Origin: Cellvibrionaceae bacterium
Lineage (GTDB): Bacteria; Pseudomonadota; Gammaproteobacteria; Pseudomonadales; Cellvibrionaceae
Length of the DNA: 15,446 nt
Direction of reading: 5' to 3'
Assembly: GCA_027012915.1 (NCBI GenBank)
Contig: JALUYN010000222.1
Span: 1-15,446, forward strand
Shown here: piece after piece, positions 14,651-15,446 of the stretch
Numbering within the stretch: the stretch's first letter is position 1
Layout: the number at the start of each line of letters is the position of its first letter
Translations under genes and position numbers: made by a program
Notes under the pieces: model-generated
Database searches by the model: none
The model's input: only the letters and a program-made list of their open reading frames with translations
Told to the model about the DNA's origin: nothing

Positions 14651-14696
14651 TTATCCACATATTGTTGAAAGAGTTGTTAAGCGAACTTGTGGATAG
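14651..14696. promoter_or_regulatory. Two inverted DnaA-box-like sites
   Basis: TTATCCACA (14651-14659) is a perfect match to the high-affinity DnaA box, and TGTGGATAG (14688-14696) is the same box in reverse with one change (CTATCCACA). They lie 28 bases apart in a 323-base gene-free stretch, about 70-110 bases upstream of the MBL gene promoter. They could be a DnaA-controlled promoter site or a DnaA-titrating site. No dnaA, dnaN or gidA-type gene is present and no array of further boxes was seen, so a main origin is unlikely. Confidence 0.5.
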
Positions 14697-14762
14697 GCGT
14701 TGGCGGCCAGTGAAGCAACGTTGAATAATGTTGAGAGTGATGACACTTTTTTTCGTTGTTTG

Positions 14763-14791
14763 TTGTCAGTCAATAATTACCACTTTATAAC
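14763..14791 (+). promoter_or_regulatory. Sigma70-type promoter of the MBL-fold gene
   Basis: TTGTCA (14763-14768), a 17-base spacer and TATAAC (14786-14791) each differ from consensus at one position with ideal spacing. Transcription would start near 14798 and leave a leader of about 34 bases before the GTG. Confidence 0.65.
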
Positions 14792-14831
14792 TGTGTAACA
14801 TAGCGCTCTTTTTATACGACGGGATAGCAAT

Positions 14832-15446
14832 GTGTTTGGCTCAAAAGCAATAACTCTATACGACGATGGCACTCACAAATGTTTGATGTATGCGGATCTG
14901 GTCAAGGGTTCGGGTATTCAGTCGAACCAATTTTTGATCATCGATGGCACTCATGAAGCGATAATTGATCCAGGTGGCGACTTAACTTATGCCCCTCTGA
15001 GCATCGAAGTTTCCAAGCACACCGAGCTTAAAAGTCTCGATTACATTTTAGCTTCGCACCAGGATCCGGATATTATTTCCTCGTTGGGCCGCTGGATGTT
15101 GCAGACGGATGCCAGGGTAGTATGTTCTAAGCTCTGGGCCCGTTTTTTACCCCACCTCGCGCCAAATTATATGCAGGATCACAACGGTACCAAGTTTGAG
15201 AGTCGTTTGGTGCCTCTGCCAGACAAGGGCGGTTATATAAATCTTGGTGAGAGTCGTATCTATGCTATTCCCGCACACTTTCTTCATTCGGTAGGTAATT
15301 TCCAGTTCTTTGATAGTAAGAGTGGAATACTGTTCTCAGGCGATATGGGGGCTTCTATCTGCGACGATGATATGAGTGCACCAGTCGAAGACTTTGAAGC
15401 GCATATACCTACCATGAAGGGGTTTCATCAGCGTTATATGTGCTCG
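14832..15446 (+). CDS. MBL-fold di-iron protein resembling ODP/flavodiiron domains, 5' part
   Basis: The first 205 residues of a metallo-beta-lactamase-fold protein that continues past the right edge. It resembles the di-iron domain of flavodiiron proteins and the oxygen-binding ODP sensors: SNQFLIID (31-38), DPGGDLTY (46-53), ASHQDPD (74-80), PAHFLHSVGNF (147-157), LFSGDMGAS (167-175) and GFHQRYMCS (197-205). Likely metal ligands are His76, Asp78, Asp80, His149 or His152, and Asp171. Flavodiiron proteins have H-x-E-x-D-H; here it is H-x-D-x-D-I, so the site is altered. Function could be O2/NO sensing or reduction, but a C-terminal partner domain would be outside the window. The GTG at 14832 is the first plausible start; an overlapping ATG at 14830 is in another frame and stops after seven codons. 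Confidence 0.82.
   Translation, partial: MFGSKAITLYDDGTHKCLMYADLVKGSGIQSNQFLIIDGTHEAIIDPGGDLTYAPLSIEVSKHTELKSLDYILASHQDPDIISSLGRWMLQTDARVVCSKLWARFLPHLAPNYMQDHNGTKFESRLVPLPDKGGYINLGESRIYAIPAHFLHSVGNFQFFDSKSGILFSGDMGASICDDDMSAPVEDFEAHIPTMKGFHQRYMCS

Noticed and set aside
14651..14696. Replication origin based on the DnaA boxes
   Set aside because: Only two boxes, no clear 13-mer AT repeats and no dnaA, dnaN, recF, gyrB, rnpA or gidA nearby.
14716..14723. Palindrome CAACGTTG
   Set aside because: Eight bases, single copy, no link to a promoter element; expected by chance.
14741..14768. TGACA/TGTCA hairpin with a T run
   Set aside because: The seven-T run is in the loop, not after the stem, the stem is five pairs, and TTGTCA is better explained as the -35 of the MBL promoter.
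14813..14865. Nine-base direct repeat TATACGACG at 14813 and 14857
   Set aside because: Only two copies, one of them in coding sequence, with no flanking similarity; likely chance.

Overview
The window reads as a compact chromosomal segment of a gammaproteobacterium. TrmA, a PepN of the E. coli type, the DUF1315 (YeaC) and DUF2797 families and NadK all point there. From memory, the order nadK - metallophosphatase - rhomboid - yeaC - DUF2797 - pepN is also found in Pseudomonas. Together with the ODP-like MBL protein this suggests a Pseudomonadales/Cellvibrionales-type, perhaps marine, bacterium; the genus cannot be fixed from the sequence alone. No rRNA, tRNA, CRISPR array, transposase or phage gene was seen.

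Layout. (1) 1-392, minus: 5' part of trmA, divergent from a flavin reductase-domain gene (502-996, plus). (2) 1002-2396, minus: an orphan membrane-anchored PAS histidine kinase, convergent with the flavin reductase gene. (3) 2566-6071, plus: a tightly packed three-gene operon. It encodes a coiled-coil protein with a C-terminal Cys/His 'HGG' motif, a PLP enzyme of the ACC deaminase/D-cysteine desulfhydrase family whose residues favour desulfhydrase, and a double cNMP-binding-fold protein fused to a rhodanese. A possible 23-codon leader with two Cys codons precedes it. (4) 6047-7021, minus: a DUF1853 gene overlapping the operon end tail to tail, and divergent from nadK. (5) 7051-10989, plus: nadK, a PP2A-like metallophosphatase, a GlpG-like rhomboid protease, yeaC and a DUF2797 gene, with gaps of 1-17 bases; pepN follows 51 bases later.

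(6) 13742-14508, plus: a small operon under what looks like a Fur-controlled promoter. Overlapping Fur boxes form a perfect 10-bp inverted repeat lying inside a TTGAAA-N16-TAAAAT promoter. The transcript would begin with a stem-loop leader, then encode an Arg/Lys-rich 49-aa protein, a Cys-containing 62-aa protein and a small cupin. I recognise neither small protein; this is the best candidate here for something undescribed. (7) 14509-14831: a 323-base gap holding a 9-bp-arm inverted repeat, two inverted DnaA-box-like sites and a good sigma70 promoter. (8) 14832 to the window end: 5' part of an MBL-fold protein resembling di-iron oxygen/NO-binding (ODP) domains.

Working together: the coiled-coil/PLP/rhodanese operon could join cysteine-sulfur release with sulfane-sulfur transfer and a sensory domain. 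The Fur-type operon would be switched on by iron shortage. Both statements are inferences from gene order and motifs.
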